A stretch of DNA of 64,000 bases from Maritimibacter alkaliphilus. Lineage in GTDB: Bacteria; Pseudomonadota; Alphaproteobacteria; Rhodobacterales; Rhodobacteraceae. This document shows, piece by piece, positions 32,927-41,222 of this stretch. The stretch is from the NCBI RefSeq assembly GCF_019801605.1, contig NZ_JAHVIT010000003.1:62001-126000 (forward strand), given 5' to 3'. The notes under the pieces were generated by a model, which saw only the letters and a list, made by a program, of their open reading frames with translations, ran no database searches and was not told the DNA's origin. Positions within the stretch are counted from its first letter, which is position 1; each line of letters begins with the position of its first letter. The position numbers and the translations under genes were made by a program.

Positions 32927-34176
32927 GGCGCCGCCTTTGCCAGTTGCGGCAGCAGCACGCCGGTGCGCCGCGTCACTTCTTCCAGCCCGCCGAGCAGGCC
33001 CTCGTAATGCCCCGCCGAGGGCGGCGGCTGGGTCGCCAGCCCGCGGATCGCCGCGATCATCGCCTCGGGCGTGAAACCGTCGCGGTGCTCGTCCAGCATC
33101 CGGATCAGCGAGAGCGCCTCGGCCCGGCTGGCGCGGATGTACTGCTCCATCCGGGGGAAGGTGCGCGGCACGACGACCGCCGGTTTGTCAAAGGACAGGA
33201 TCTCGCAGAAGGTGTTGTAGCCGCCCATGGCGATCACCCCCTGCGCCCCGGCATAGAGGCTTTCGATCTGGCTCTCGAAGCCGACCGTACGCACCCGTCC
33301 GTCAAGCCGCGCGATGCGCCGCTCGAAATCCTCGCGCACGGGACCGGACAGGAACGGCCCGTAGACCAGAGCCGCGCGGGGTTCCAGCGTCGGGTCCTGC
33401 TCATAGGCCGAGATCACCATGTCCACGAGGTTCGCGCCATCGCCGCCCCCGCCGGTGGTGACGAGGATGTAGGGATCGCCCTCCTGCGCGGCCACCGGCA
33501 CGGTGTCGCGGCGCAGGTAGCCGGTCCAGTGCATCCGCGCCCGGCAGGCGGGCGAGAGCGGCAGCGCCTCGGTCGGGTCGTAGATGTCCTGCAGCCCGTA
33601 GATCCAGATCTCGTGGTAGAACTTTTCCGTCGCCTCGGTCGCGCCCTTGCGGGCCCATTCGGCGCGCAGCGTCTCGGGGCTGTCGAGGACATCGCGCAGC
33701 CCGAGCACGAGCTTGCACTGGGTGTTCTCCTGCAGCCACTCGAGCGCGGGCAGAAGCTCGCCGCGGAAGCCCGTGGGCTCCTTGTCGACGATCAGCAGGT
33801 CGGGGCGATAATTCTCCGTCACCGAGCGGATGATGCCCGAGCGCAGCTCCGTCGCCTGATCGATGTCGAGGCCCGCGGTCTGCGAGACATATTGCCCCGC
33901 GCTGTTCTTGGTCACGCCGGGCAGGCGCACGTGATCGACCCCGGCCGGGAAGGTGAACCGCCCCGCCACCGGCGACCCCGTCAGGATGATCGAGGAAATC
34001 GAGGGATAGGTCTCGGTGATCGCCGTCGCCAGCGCCCGCGAACGCCGCAGGTGGCCGAGGCCGAAGGTGTCATGGCTGTAGAACAACACGCGCGGCGCCT
34101 CGCCCGCACCCTCGGCAAAGGCAGTCAGGCGGTCCGCGATCTTCAAGTCCCTCAATACCAACGCCGCTGTCCTCAA
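32923..34176 (-). CDS. Predicted glycosyltransferase (COG4671-like, MurG fold)
   Basis: A 417-residue protein. The N-terminal lobe has VLFYSHDTFGLGHLRRSRALATAITE, then DLLIVDKEPTGFRGELLPAL; the C-terminal lobe has PYILVTTGGGGDGANLVDM and GVIAMGGYNTFCEILSFDKPAVVVPR. No ATG lies near the N-terminus: the likely start is TTG at 34176, overlapping the preceding stop by four bases (TTGA), or a second TTG five codons on with GAGG before it. The family is predicted to transfer sugars, with unknown substrates. Confidence 0.84.
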   Translation of the reverse strand: MRTAALVLRDLKIADRLTAFAEGAGEAPRVLFYSHDTFGLGHLRRSRALATAITETYPSISSIILTGSPVAGRFTFPAGVDHVRLPGVTKNSAGQYVSQTAGLDIDQATELRSGIIRSVTENYRPDLLIVDKEPTGFRGELLPALEWLQENTQCKLVLGLRDVLDSPETLRAEWARKGATEATEKFYHEIWIYGLQDIYDPTEALPLSPACRARMHWTGYLRRDTVPVAAQEGDPYILVTTGGGGDGANLVDMVISAYEQDPTLEPRAALVYGPFLSGPVREDFERRIARLDGRVRTVGFESQIESLYAGAQGVIAMGGYNTFCEILSFDKPAVVVPRTFPRMEQYIRASRAEALSLIRMLDEHRDGFTPEAMIAAIRGLATQPPPSAGHYEGLLGGLEEVTRRTGVLLPQLAKAAP

Positions 34177-35450
34177 AGTCGGAGTTCTGCCTCGGACCTA
34201 TCAAAAAGGCCCTTTACGTCGTACACAAGCCCCTTGTCGCCGAGCAGCGCCCGCACGCCCTGCGACCCGAGCGCGCGGAACTCGGAATGGGCAACCGCGA
34301 GTACAACCGCGTCGAACGGCCCCTCGGGCAGCGCGTCGAGCGCCTCGATCCCGTAGGACTCGCGGATCGCCTCGACACTGGCGCGGGGGTCATAGACCTC
34401 CGCGGTGACCGAGAACTCCTGCAACTCGTCGACGATGTCCGCCACGCGGGTGTTGCGGATGTCGGCGCAGTCTTCCTTGAAGGTGAAGCCCAGCACCAGC
34501 ACCCGGGCCTCCCCCGGGCGCATCCCGCGCGCCAGCATCTCCTTCACGAGGCTGCGCGCCACGTGACGGCCCATGCGGTCGTTGATGCGCCGCCCCGAGA
34601 GGATCACCTCCGGGTGGTAGCCGAGGCTTTCCGCGGCATAGGTCAGGTAATAGGGATCGACGCCGATGCAGTGCCCGCCCACGAGGCCGGGCCGGAACGG
34701 CAGGAAGTTCCACTTCGTCCCCGCCGCCTCCAGCACCTCCAGCGTGTCGAGCCCCATGCGCGAGAAGATCAGCGAGAATTCGTTGACCAGCGCGATGTTC
34801 AGATCGCGCTGCGTGTTCTCGATGATCTTGGCCGCCTCGGCGGTGCGGATCGAGGAGGCCCGGTAGAGCCCGCCGCGCGCGACGGGGGTATAGAGCGCCT
34901 CCATCCGGTCGAGGGTCGGGGCATCCTGCGCGGCGATGATCTTGACGACCTTCTCCAGCGAATGTTCCGCGTCGCCCGGGTTGATCCGTTCGGGCGAATA
35001 GCCCAGCACGAAATCGGTGCCGCTGCGCAGGCCCGAGCCCGCCTCCAGCTCGGCGCCGCAGACATCCTCGGTCACGCCCGGGTAGACGGTGCTTTCCACC
35101 ACCACCAGATCGCCCCGCGACAGGTTCGGCGCGATCGCGGCGCAGGCGGCGCGGATCGGGCCCAAATCGGGCACCTTGGCCTCGGTCACCGGGGTCGGCA
35201 CGGCGATGATGTAGATGCTGGCCGCGGACAGGTCCGCCGCATCGTCGGTGAACCGCATGGCGGCGGCCTTCAGCGTGGCGCTGCTGACCTCGCCATTGGG
35301 ATCGATGCCCTCCCGGAGGCTGTCGATATGGCTGCGTTTCACGTCGAAGCCCACGACAGGCGCGCCGGCCCGGGCCAGAGCCGCCGCAAGCGGCAGACCG
35401 ACATACCCCATGCCGATCACTGCGATTGTATCACTCACACTGACCATCAT
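34173..35450 (-). CDS. UDP-N-acetylhexosamine 6-dehydrogenase (WbpO/TviB type)
   Basis: A 425-residue NAD-dependent nucleotide-sugar dehydrogenase that oxidises C6 of a UDP-sugar to the uronic acid. The NAD site is IAVIGMGYVGLPLAAALA, the middle block is TVYPGVTEDVCG, and the catalytic Cys261 is in GLVGGHCIGVDPYYLTY. The NFLPFRPGLVGGHC form is typical of UDP-GalNAc/GlcNAc dehydrogenases rather than UDP-glucose dehydrogenase. It is the first gene of the glycan operon and gives the pathway an aminouronic acid precursor. Two adjacent ATG codons are possible starts; the ribosome site is weak. Confidence 0.9.
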   Translation of the reverse strand: MMVSVSDTIAVIGMGYVGLPLAAALARAGAPVVGFDVKRSHIDSLREGIDPNGEVSSATLKAAAMRFTDDAADLSAASIYIIAVPTPVTEAKVPDLGPIRAACAAIAPNLSRGDLVVVESTVYPGVTEDVCGAELEAGSGLRSGTDFVLGYSPERINPGDAEHSLEKVVKIIAAQDAPTLDRMEALYTPVARGGLYRASSIRTAEAAKIIENTQRDLNIALVNEFSLIFSRMGLDTLEVLEAAGTKWNFLPFRPGLVGGHCIGVDPYYLTYAAESLGYHPEVILSGRRINDRMGRHVARSLVKEMLARGMRPGEARVLVLGFTFKEDCADIRNTRVADIVDELQEFSVTAEVYDPRASVEAIRESYGIEALDALPEGPFDAVVLAVAHSEFRALGSQGVRALLGDKGLVYDVKGLFDRSEAELRL

Positions 35451-35573
35451 TCATTGCTTCGTTTGTCTGTGTCACCGGCCGCATCTGGCACGACCATTTG
35501 TCCCCGGCTGCGTCCCGCGCAGCCTCTCTGTCCCGGCCACGTCCAAGGCGGCGGGGCCGCGCGTCAGGCCCTG

Positions 35574-36065
35574 TCAGGCCGGGCGCCGGTAGAGAAAACT
35601 GCGATCCCGGATCGCGCCCTCGGGCAGCGGAAGCGGCTCGAGGGTGTCGAAATACATCGGGTCGTTCGCGATCACGATCCCGCCCGGCGCCACCAGCGGC
35701 TCGATCAGCGGAGAGATCGCACGCGAGAACTTGAGGTTCTCCTGTGCGTTGCCCGCGCCGAGGTCGGAATGCACCAGCCGCGCTGTCGCCCCGAAGCGCG
35801 CGAAGGCCTGCGGCAGCGTCTCCGTCACCTCGCCGAGGATCAGCATCTCGTCCTCGGGGATCGACAGGGGATTGGCCGCAACGGCGCGCTCGAAGACATA
35901 GATCGTCTCGGGCCCGGCCTTCTCGCGCAGGTGATCGTAGGTGCGCCCGTTGCCGAGGCCAAGCTCGAGGATCGGGCCGCCCAGACCGGCGGTTTCCGCG
36001 AGGGCGAAGTCGATGCTGGCCCGCTGGGACACCATCCGTTCGATAAATCTGTCCAGACGGCTCAT
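35574..36065 (-). CDS. Class I SAM-dependent methyltransferase
   Basis: A 163-residue Rossmann methyltransferase. The SAM-binding motif I is GPILELGLGNGRTYDHLRE, followed by YVFERAVAANP, ATARLVHSDLGAG and VAPGGIVIANDPM. The N-terminus MSRLDRFIERMVSQRASIDFA precedes the fold. The ATG was chosen for GAAGGA upstream. It lies 123 bases upstream of the glycan operon in the same direction and may be its leading gene, but the gap could hold a separate promoter. The target is unknown. Confidence 0.85.
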   Translation of the reverse strand: MSRLDRFIERMVSQRASIDFALAETAGLGGPILELGLGNGRTYDHLREKAGPETIYVFERAVAANPLSIPEDEMLILGEVTETLPQAFARFGATARLVHSDLGAGNAQENLKFSRAISPLIEPLVAPGGIVIANDPMYFDTLEPLPLPEGAIRDRSFLYRRPA

Positions 36066-36398
36066 GGCATGTCCTTCTCGCCCTGTCACAACTGGCGCAT
36101 CCTATGCACTTTCTGCAGGGGCAGAAAACCCCCGCCCCCCGGCATTTTCTGCCCTGCGGCAGGCACGCCCCCGCTTTCGCCGCGTCAAGTGGCCTGCGCG
36201 CATCAGGTTGCGGGCCCCGCGCCCGCCCCCGCGGGGAGGGCCGCGTGGTTTCCCGGGAAACACGGCGCGGACGGGTCCGAATGCCGCGGCAGCAGCATTA
36301 TGAAGGCCCCCGCGGCAGGGCGCATAGCGGCCACGCGTCCCCCCGGAAAGGCCGTGATTCATCTTGCCAGTGCGCGGAAAACCTGCTCCGCTTCTACC
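36066..36398. other. Divergent gap between methyltransferase and ABC importer genes
   Basis: No gene is supported. The methyltransferase side holds two sites resembling the PhaR pattern: TTTCTGC-AGGG-GCAGAAA (36110-36127, perfect dyad with a four-base spacer) and TTCTGC-CCT-GCGGCA (36147-36161). The middle holds a 14-base perfect palindrome (36248-36261). The rest is GC-rich without a clear promoter. Confidence 0.5.
36248..36261. promoter_or_regulatory. 14-base palindrome resembling a parS site
   Basis: GTTTCCCGGGAAAC is a perfect palindrome. It differs from the common chromosomal parS core GTTTCACGTGAAAC by one symmetric change per half. No parAB genes are in the window, so ParB binding is only a possibility; it could equally be an operator for the flanking genes. 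Confidence 0.3.
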
Positions 36399-38207
36399 AT
36401 GATGACCGCCATTCCGGACGCCCCCCAGACCGCCCCGATCCTCGAGGTCAGGGAGCTTACAATCGGCTTCGCGCCGGGCAAGAACGTGCTGCATGACGTC
36501 AGCTTCTCGGTCCAGCCTGGACGTACGCTGGCGCTGGTGGGGGAAAGCGGGTCCGGCAAGACGCTGTCCTGCCGCGCGATCCTCAAGTTGCTGCCCGGGG
36601 CGGCCCAGGTGCGCTCCGGCACGATCGTCTACCGGGATGGCCGGGACGAGGTCGAGCCGCTGAAGCTGACACAGCGGGCCCTGCGGGCGTTCCGCGGCAA
36701 TGATGTCTCGATGATCTTCCAGCAGCCGATGCACGCCTTCTCGATGATGCATACCGCCGGCAATCAGGTGGGGGAGGTCCTGCGCCTGCACAGCGACCTG
36801 TCCCCGCGCGAGGTCCGCGCCAAGGTGCTGGAAACCTTCGAAACCGTAGGGTTCACCGATCCCGAGCGGGTCTACCGGTCCTACCCGTTCGAACTGTCGG
36901 GCGGGATGCGCCAGCGGGCGATGATCGCCATGGCGACGATCAACAGGCCCAGGCTGATCATCGCGGACGAGCCGACCACCGCGCTCGACGTGACGACGCA
37001 GGCGATGGTGCTCGGCCTGCTGAAGCGGCTTCAGGCCGAAACCGGCGCGGCGCTGGTCCTCGTCACCCATGACCTTGGCGTCGTCGCCAACATGGCCGAT
37101 GACGTGACCGTCATGAAGCAGGGCCGCGTGGTGGAGAGCGGGCCTGCCGCCCTCGTCCTCGGCAGCCCGTGGCATTCCTACACCCGGCGCCTGATCTCGG
37201 CCGCCCCCGAGATCCCGTCCGAACCGGAGGCGCCCGCGGAGATCGCCGTTCCGACTCAGGACACCCCGCTGCTGGAGATGCGCAACGTCTCGCGCAGCTT
37301 CATGCTGCGCAGCAAGCTGCCCTGGGCCCGCAAGGAGACCTTCGCGGCGGTGAGTGATTTCAACCTGACCGTGCCGCGCGGCACCACCGTCGCCATCGCG
37401 GGCGAAAGCGGATCGGGCAAGACCACCTGCGCCCGGATCGCCCTCGGCGCCCTGGCGCCCGATCCCGGCGGCACCGTGACCTACCGCCCCCGCACCGGCG
37501 ATCCGATCGCCGTGCATACCCTGACGGCCGAGAACCGGATGCCCTTCCAGCGGCTGGCGCAGATGGTCTTCCAGGACCCCTATTCCACCCTCAACCCCCG
37601 GATGCGCATCCGCGAGGCACTCTGCGAACCGATGGAGATCCACGGCCTCGGCACCCCGGCCGAGCGGCTGGCGCGGGCCGAGGAGGTCCTCGGCTGGGTC
37701 GGCCTGTCCGGCGACATGCTGGGGCGCTATCCGCACGCCTTCTCCGGCGGTCAGCGGCAGCGGCTGTCGATTGCCCGCGCCCTGATGATCGGCCCCGAGT
37801 TCCTCGTCTGTGACGAGCCGACCTCGGCGCTCGACGTCTCGGTGCAGGCGCAGGTGCTGGACCTGCTGGCGAACCTGCAGCAGAGACTGGGGCTGTCCTA
37901 TCTCTTCATCTCCCATGACCTCGCGGTGATCGCGCAGATCGCGGACGAGGTGGCGGTGATGCGGCAGGGGGTGATCGTGGAACAGGGGCCGCCGGCGATG
38001 CTGTTCAACAATCCCCGCCATCCCTATACCCGCGCCCTGATCGCCGCCCAGCCGGAGCCCGACCTGCAGCGCCCCATCGACCTTGCCGCCGTGGCGCGCG
38101 GTGCCGGCGATCCGGCCAATTGGCCAGCGGCCTATCGCCTCGACAACAACGCCCTGCCGCCGCTGCGTGCGGTGGAGGGCCCCCACCGGGTCCGAGCCCA
38201 TGCCTGA
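36399..38207 (+). CDS. Oligopeptide-type ABC transporter ATPase, two fused ATP-binding domains
   Basis: A 602-residue fusion of the two ATPases (DppD and DppF-like) that drive a peptide/nickel-class ABC importer. Domain 1: Walker A GESGSGKT at 48-55, signature LSGGMRQR (166-173), Walker B LIIADEP. Domain 2: Walker A GESGSGKT at 335-342, FSGGQRQRLS, FLVCDEPTSALD. Each is followed by an oligopeptide-ABC C-terminal segment (PWHSYTRRLISAAP, PRHPYTRALIAAQP). It overlaps the binding-protein gene by eight bases. No ribosome site precedes ATG 36399 (or the adjacent 36402), so the start is uncertain. Confidence 0.93.
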   Translation: MMTAIPDAPQTAPILEVRELTIGFAPGKNVLHDVSFSVQPGRTLALVGESGSGKTLSCRAILKLLPGAAQVRSGTIVYRDGRDEVEPLKLTQRALRAFRGNDVSMIFQQPMHAFSMMHTAGNQVGEVLRLHSDLSPREVRAKVLETFETVGFTDPERVYRSYPFELSGGMRQRAMIAMATINRPRLIIADEPTTALDVTTQAMVLGLLKRLQAETGAALVLVTHDLGVVANMADDVTVMKQGRVVESGPAALVLGSPWHSYTRRLISAAPEIPSEPEAPAEIAVPTQDTPLLEMRNVSRSFMLRSKLPWARKETFAAVSDFNLTVPRGTTVAIAGESGSGKTTCARIALGALAPDPGGTVTYRPRTGDPIAVHTLTAENRMPFQRLAQMVFQDPYSTLNPRMRIREALCEPMEIHGLGTPAERLARAEEVLGWVGLSGDMLGRYPHAFSGGQRQRLSIARALMIGPEFLVCDEPTSALDVSVQAQVLDLLANLQQRLGLSYLFISHDLAVIAQIADEVAVMRQGVIVEQGPPAMLFNNPRHPYTRALIAAQPEPDLQRPIDLAAVARGAGDPANWPAAYRLDNNALPPLRAVEGPHRVRAHA

Positions 38208-40197
38208 CGTCCATCTCTCCCAGCCTGCCCTGACGCGTCCTCTTTCTCCGGCCGGATCGCTTCGCGCCACGCTGCGCGCCGCGGCCCTTGCCCTGCTGGC
38301 GGGCCTGCCGCTTCCCGCCACCGCCCAGTCCGGCCTGCCCGCGCGGCTGGTGCCGGTGCCCGCCTTCGCCGAGAAGGTCGCCGACGGCAGCCTGCCCCCG
38401 CTGGCGGAGCGCCTGCCCGCAGAGCCGCTGGTGGTCGACCTGCCCGCCATGGGCAAGGAGACCGGCCAGTACGGCGGGACGCTCACCACGCTGATCGGGC
38501 GCCGCAAGGACACCCGGCAGATGACGGTCTACGGCTATGCCCGGCTGATGGGCTATGACGAAAACTACGAGCTTCAGCCCGACATCCTGAAAAGCGTCGA
38601 TGTGGAGGACGGCCGCCGCTTCACCCTGCACCTGCGCAAGGGGCACAAGTGGTCGGACGGGGCGCCCTTCACCTCCGAGGATTTCCGCTATTACTGGGAA
38701 GACGTGGTCAACAACCCCGACCTGACGCCCGCGGGACCGGAGCCCTTCCTGCGCCCGCAGGGCGAGTTGCCCACCGTCACCTTCCCGGATGCCGAAACGG
38801 TCGTCTACGACTGGCCGGTGCGCAATCCGCGCTTCCTCCAGACGCTGGCGCAGGCCCGTCCGCCGTTCATCTATCGCCCGGCGCACTACCTGAAGACCTA
38901 CCACGCCCGCTACACCGATCCCGCCTCGCTGCAGGCGGAGATGGCCACCTACAAGGTCGCCAGCTGGGCCGCGCTGCACAACAAGTTCGACAACATGTAC
39001 GAATGCGACAACCCGGGCCTGCCCAGCCTTCAGCCCTGGGTGCTGGCAACCGAGGGCGGCAAGTCGCGCTTCGTCTTCGAGAGGAACCCCTACTACCACC
39101 GGGTCGACGCCACCGGGCAGCAACTGCCCTACCTCGACGCGGTCGAGATGCTGGTGGCGAGCGGTGGCCTCGTGGCGACCAAGGCCAACGCGGGGGAAAC
39201 CCAGCTGCAGGCCCGCGGGCTGTCGTTCAAGGACATCGCCGTCCTCAAGAAGGGCGAGATGGACGGCGGCAACTACGCCACCCGCCTGTGGGAGAACGGC
39301 ACCGCCTCGCAAATCGCGATCCATCCGAACCTGAACTACGCCGATCCGGCCTTCCGGAACCTGTTCCGGGACGTGCGCTTCCGCCGGGCGCTGTCGCTCG
39401 GGATCGACCGGCACATGGTCAACCGGGCGCTCTACTTCGGTCTCGCCGCCGAGGGCGGGATGACCGTGCTGCCGCAGAGCCCCTTCTACCGGCCCGAGAA
39501 CCTGACCAAGTGGGCGACCTACGATCCGGCGGAGGCCAACGCCCTGCTGGACGAGATCGGCCTGACCGACCGCACGCCCTATGGCATCCGCCTGCTGCCC
39601 GACGGCCGCCCGCTGCGCATCGTGATCGAGACCGCGGGCGAGCGCTCCGAGGTGGAGGACGCGCTCCAGATCCTGACGGACACCTGGCGCGACATCGGGG
39701 TGGAACTGGTGCAGCGCCCGCTGGACCGGGACATCCTGCGTAACCGTGTCTTCGCCGGGCTGACCATGGCCGCCGTCTGGTACGGCTGGGACAACGGGCT
39801 GCCGCAGCCCGATACGCCCCCGGATTTCGCCGTGCCACAGCAGCAGGAATTCTTCAGCTGGCCGATGTGGGGCCAGTACTTCCAGACCCATGGCGAGGCC
39901 GGAGAAGCCCCCGACCTGCCCGCGGCGCAGCGCCTGATGGAGCTGGCCGACATCTGGGAGGCCGCGTCCACCCGCGAGGCCCGGGCCGCCGCCTGGCAGG
40001 AGATCGTCGACATCCATGCCGACCAGCTCTTCGCCATCGGGCTGATCACCCGGGCGCCGCAGCCCATCGTGGTGAACCAGGACCTGCACAACGTGCCGGT
40101 CGATGGTCTCTGGGCCTGGGACCCGGGGGCGCATTTCGGCGTCTACCATCCCGACAGCTTCTTCTTCGCACCCGGCGCCGCGGGGGCAATGAATTGA
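38200..40197 (+). CDS. ABC transporter substrate-binding protein, family 5
   Basis: A 665-residue periplasmic binding protein of the peptide/nickel class (SBP_bac_5). A signal peptide is visible at about 22-43 (LRATLRAAALALLAGLPLPATAQ). The fold is marked by YGYARLMGYDENYELQPDILKS, RFTLHLRKGHKWSDGAPFTSEDFRYYWED and DVRFRRALSLGIDRHMVNR. It is about 100 residues longer than typical DppA, like the subgroup that imports longer or unusual ligands. The ligand is unknown. It is placed between the ATPase gene and the two permease genes of the same operon. Confidence 0.93.
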   Translation: MPDVHLSQPALTRPLSPAGSLRATLRAAALALLAGLPLPATAQSGLPARLVPVPAFAEKVADGSLPPLAERLPAEPLVVDLPAMGKETGQYGGTLTTLIGRRKDTRQMTVYGYARLMGYDENYELQPDILKSVDVEDGRRFTLHLRKGHKWSDGAPFTSEDFRYYWEDVVNNPDLTPAGPEPFLRPQGELPTVTFPDAETVVYDWPVRNPRFLQTLAQARPPFIYRPAHYLKTYHARYTDPASLQAEMATYKVASWAALHNKFDNMYECDNPGLPSLQPWVLATEGGKSRFVFERNPYYHRVDATGQQLPYLDAVEMLVASGGLVATKANAGETQLQARGLSFKDIAVLKKGEMDGGNYATRLWENGTASQIAIHPNLNYADPAFRNLFRDVRFRRALSLGIDRHMVNRALYFGLAAEGGMTVLPQSPFYRPENLTKWATYDPAEANALLDEIGLTDRTPYGIRLLPDGRPLRIVIETAGERSEVEDALQILTDTWRDIGVELVQRPLDRDILRNRVFAGLTMAAVWYGWDNGLPQPDTPPDFAVPQQQEFFSWPMWGQYFQTHGEAGEAPDLPAAQRLMELADIWEAASTREARAAAWQEIVDIHADQLFAIGLITRAPQPIVVNQDLHNVPVDGLWAWDPGAHFGVYHPDSFFFAPGAAGAMN

Positions 40198-41222
40198 AAC
40201 TGCTGCTCTACATCGGGTCGCGTACGGCCTCCATGCTGATGACGCTCCTGGTGGTCTCGGCGCTGATCTTCCTGATCATCAACCTGCCGCCGGGCGACTA
40301 CCTGACCAACCAGCTGGCGGAGCTGCGCGCCACCGGCCAGGAGGCCGGCATCGCCAAGGCCGAGTTCCTGCGCCACGAATACGCACTCGACCAGCCGCTG
40401 TGGCGGCAATACCTGATCTGGCTCGGAGCGGCGCCCGGCCCGCATGGGTTCAACGGGCTGTTGCAGGGCCAGTTCGGCTGGTCCTTCGAATTCTCCGCCC
40501 CGGTCAGCGAGATCGTCGGCGAGGCGCTCTGGCTGACCATCCTGCTGAACGTCGCGACCCTCGTCTTCGTCTACGTGATGGCGCTGACCCTCGGCGTCAT
40601 TGCCGCGGTGAAGGCCCGGTCGTGGATCGACTACTCCACCGCCTTCATCGGCTACCTCGGGCTGGCCACGCCGAACTTCCTGCTGGCGCTGATCCTGTTC
40701 TACTACGGCCACAAGTACCTCGACCTGCCGATCGGCGGGTTGATGGCGCCCGAGTTCGAGAACGAACCCATGAGCGTCGAGAAGGCCCGCTCGATTCTGG
40801 TCCACCTGATCATCCCGACCTTCGTGGTGGGCACCTCCGGGGCGGCGGCGATGATGCAGAGGCTGCGCGCCTCGCTCCTCGATGAACTGTCCCGGCCCTA
40901 CGTGGAGACGGCGATCGCCAAGGGGATGCCGCCGGCGCGGATGCTGGTGAAATACCCGCTGCGCGCCGCGCTCAATCCCTTCGTCGCGGATATCGGCACG
41001 CTGCTGCCGGCGATGATCTCCGGCTCGGTCCTCGTGTCGGTCGTCCTCGGCCTGCAGACCATCGGCCCGGCCCTGCTGACCGCGCTCAAGACGCAGGACC
41101 TGTTCCTCTCGGCCTTCATCCTCGTCTTCGTGGCCTTCCTGACGCTGGTGGGCACGCTGATCTCGGACGTGCTGCTGGCCCTGCTGGACCCGCGCATCCG
41201 CATCGGGGAGAAACGCAAGTGA
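40194..41222 (+). CDS. ABC transporter permease (DppB-like)
   Basis: A 342-residue inner-membrane permease with six helices. The N-terminal TM block LLLYIGSRTASMLMTLLVVSALIFLIINLPPGDY is typical of the DppB/OppB branch, and the coupling motif YVETAIAKGMPPARMLVKYPLRAALNP contacts the ATPase. The start is TTG, overlapping the binding-protein stop by four bases (TTGA), with G-rich sequence before it. The periplasmic insert between helices 1 and 2 is longer than in E. coli DppB. Confidence 0.9.
   Translation: MKLLLYIGSRTASMLMTLLVVSALIFLIINLPPGDYLTNQLAELRATGQEAGIAKAEFLRHEYALDQPLWRQYLIWLGAAPGPHGFNGLLQGQFGWSFEFSAPVSEIVGEALWLTILLNVATLVFVYVMALTLGVIAAVKARSWIDYSTAFIGYLGLATPNFLLALILFYYGHKYLDLPIGGLMAPEFENEPMSVEKARSILVHLIIPTFVVGTSGAAAMMQRLRASLLDELSRPYVETAIAKGMPPARMLVKYPLRAALNPFVADIGTLLPAMISGSVLVSVVLGLQTIGPALLTALKTQDLFLSAFILVFVAFLTLVGTLISDVLLALLDPRIRIGEKRK

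Noticed and set aside
34287-36398. Long open frame running upstream of the ABC ATPase start, over 700 codons
   Set aside because: It is antisense to the dehydrogenase and methyltransferase genes, has the Arg/Gly/His-rich composition of a GC-bias shadow and shows no domain. Only the part from 36399 is real.
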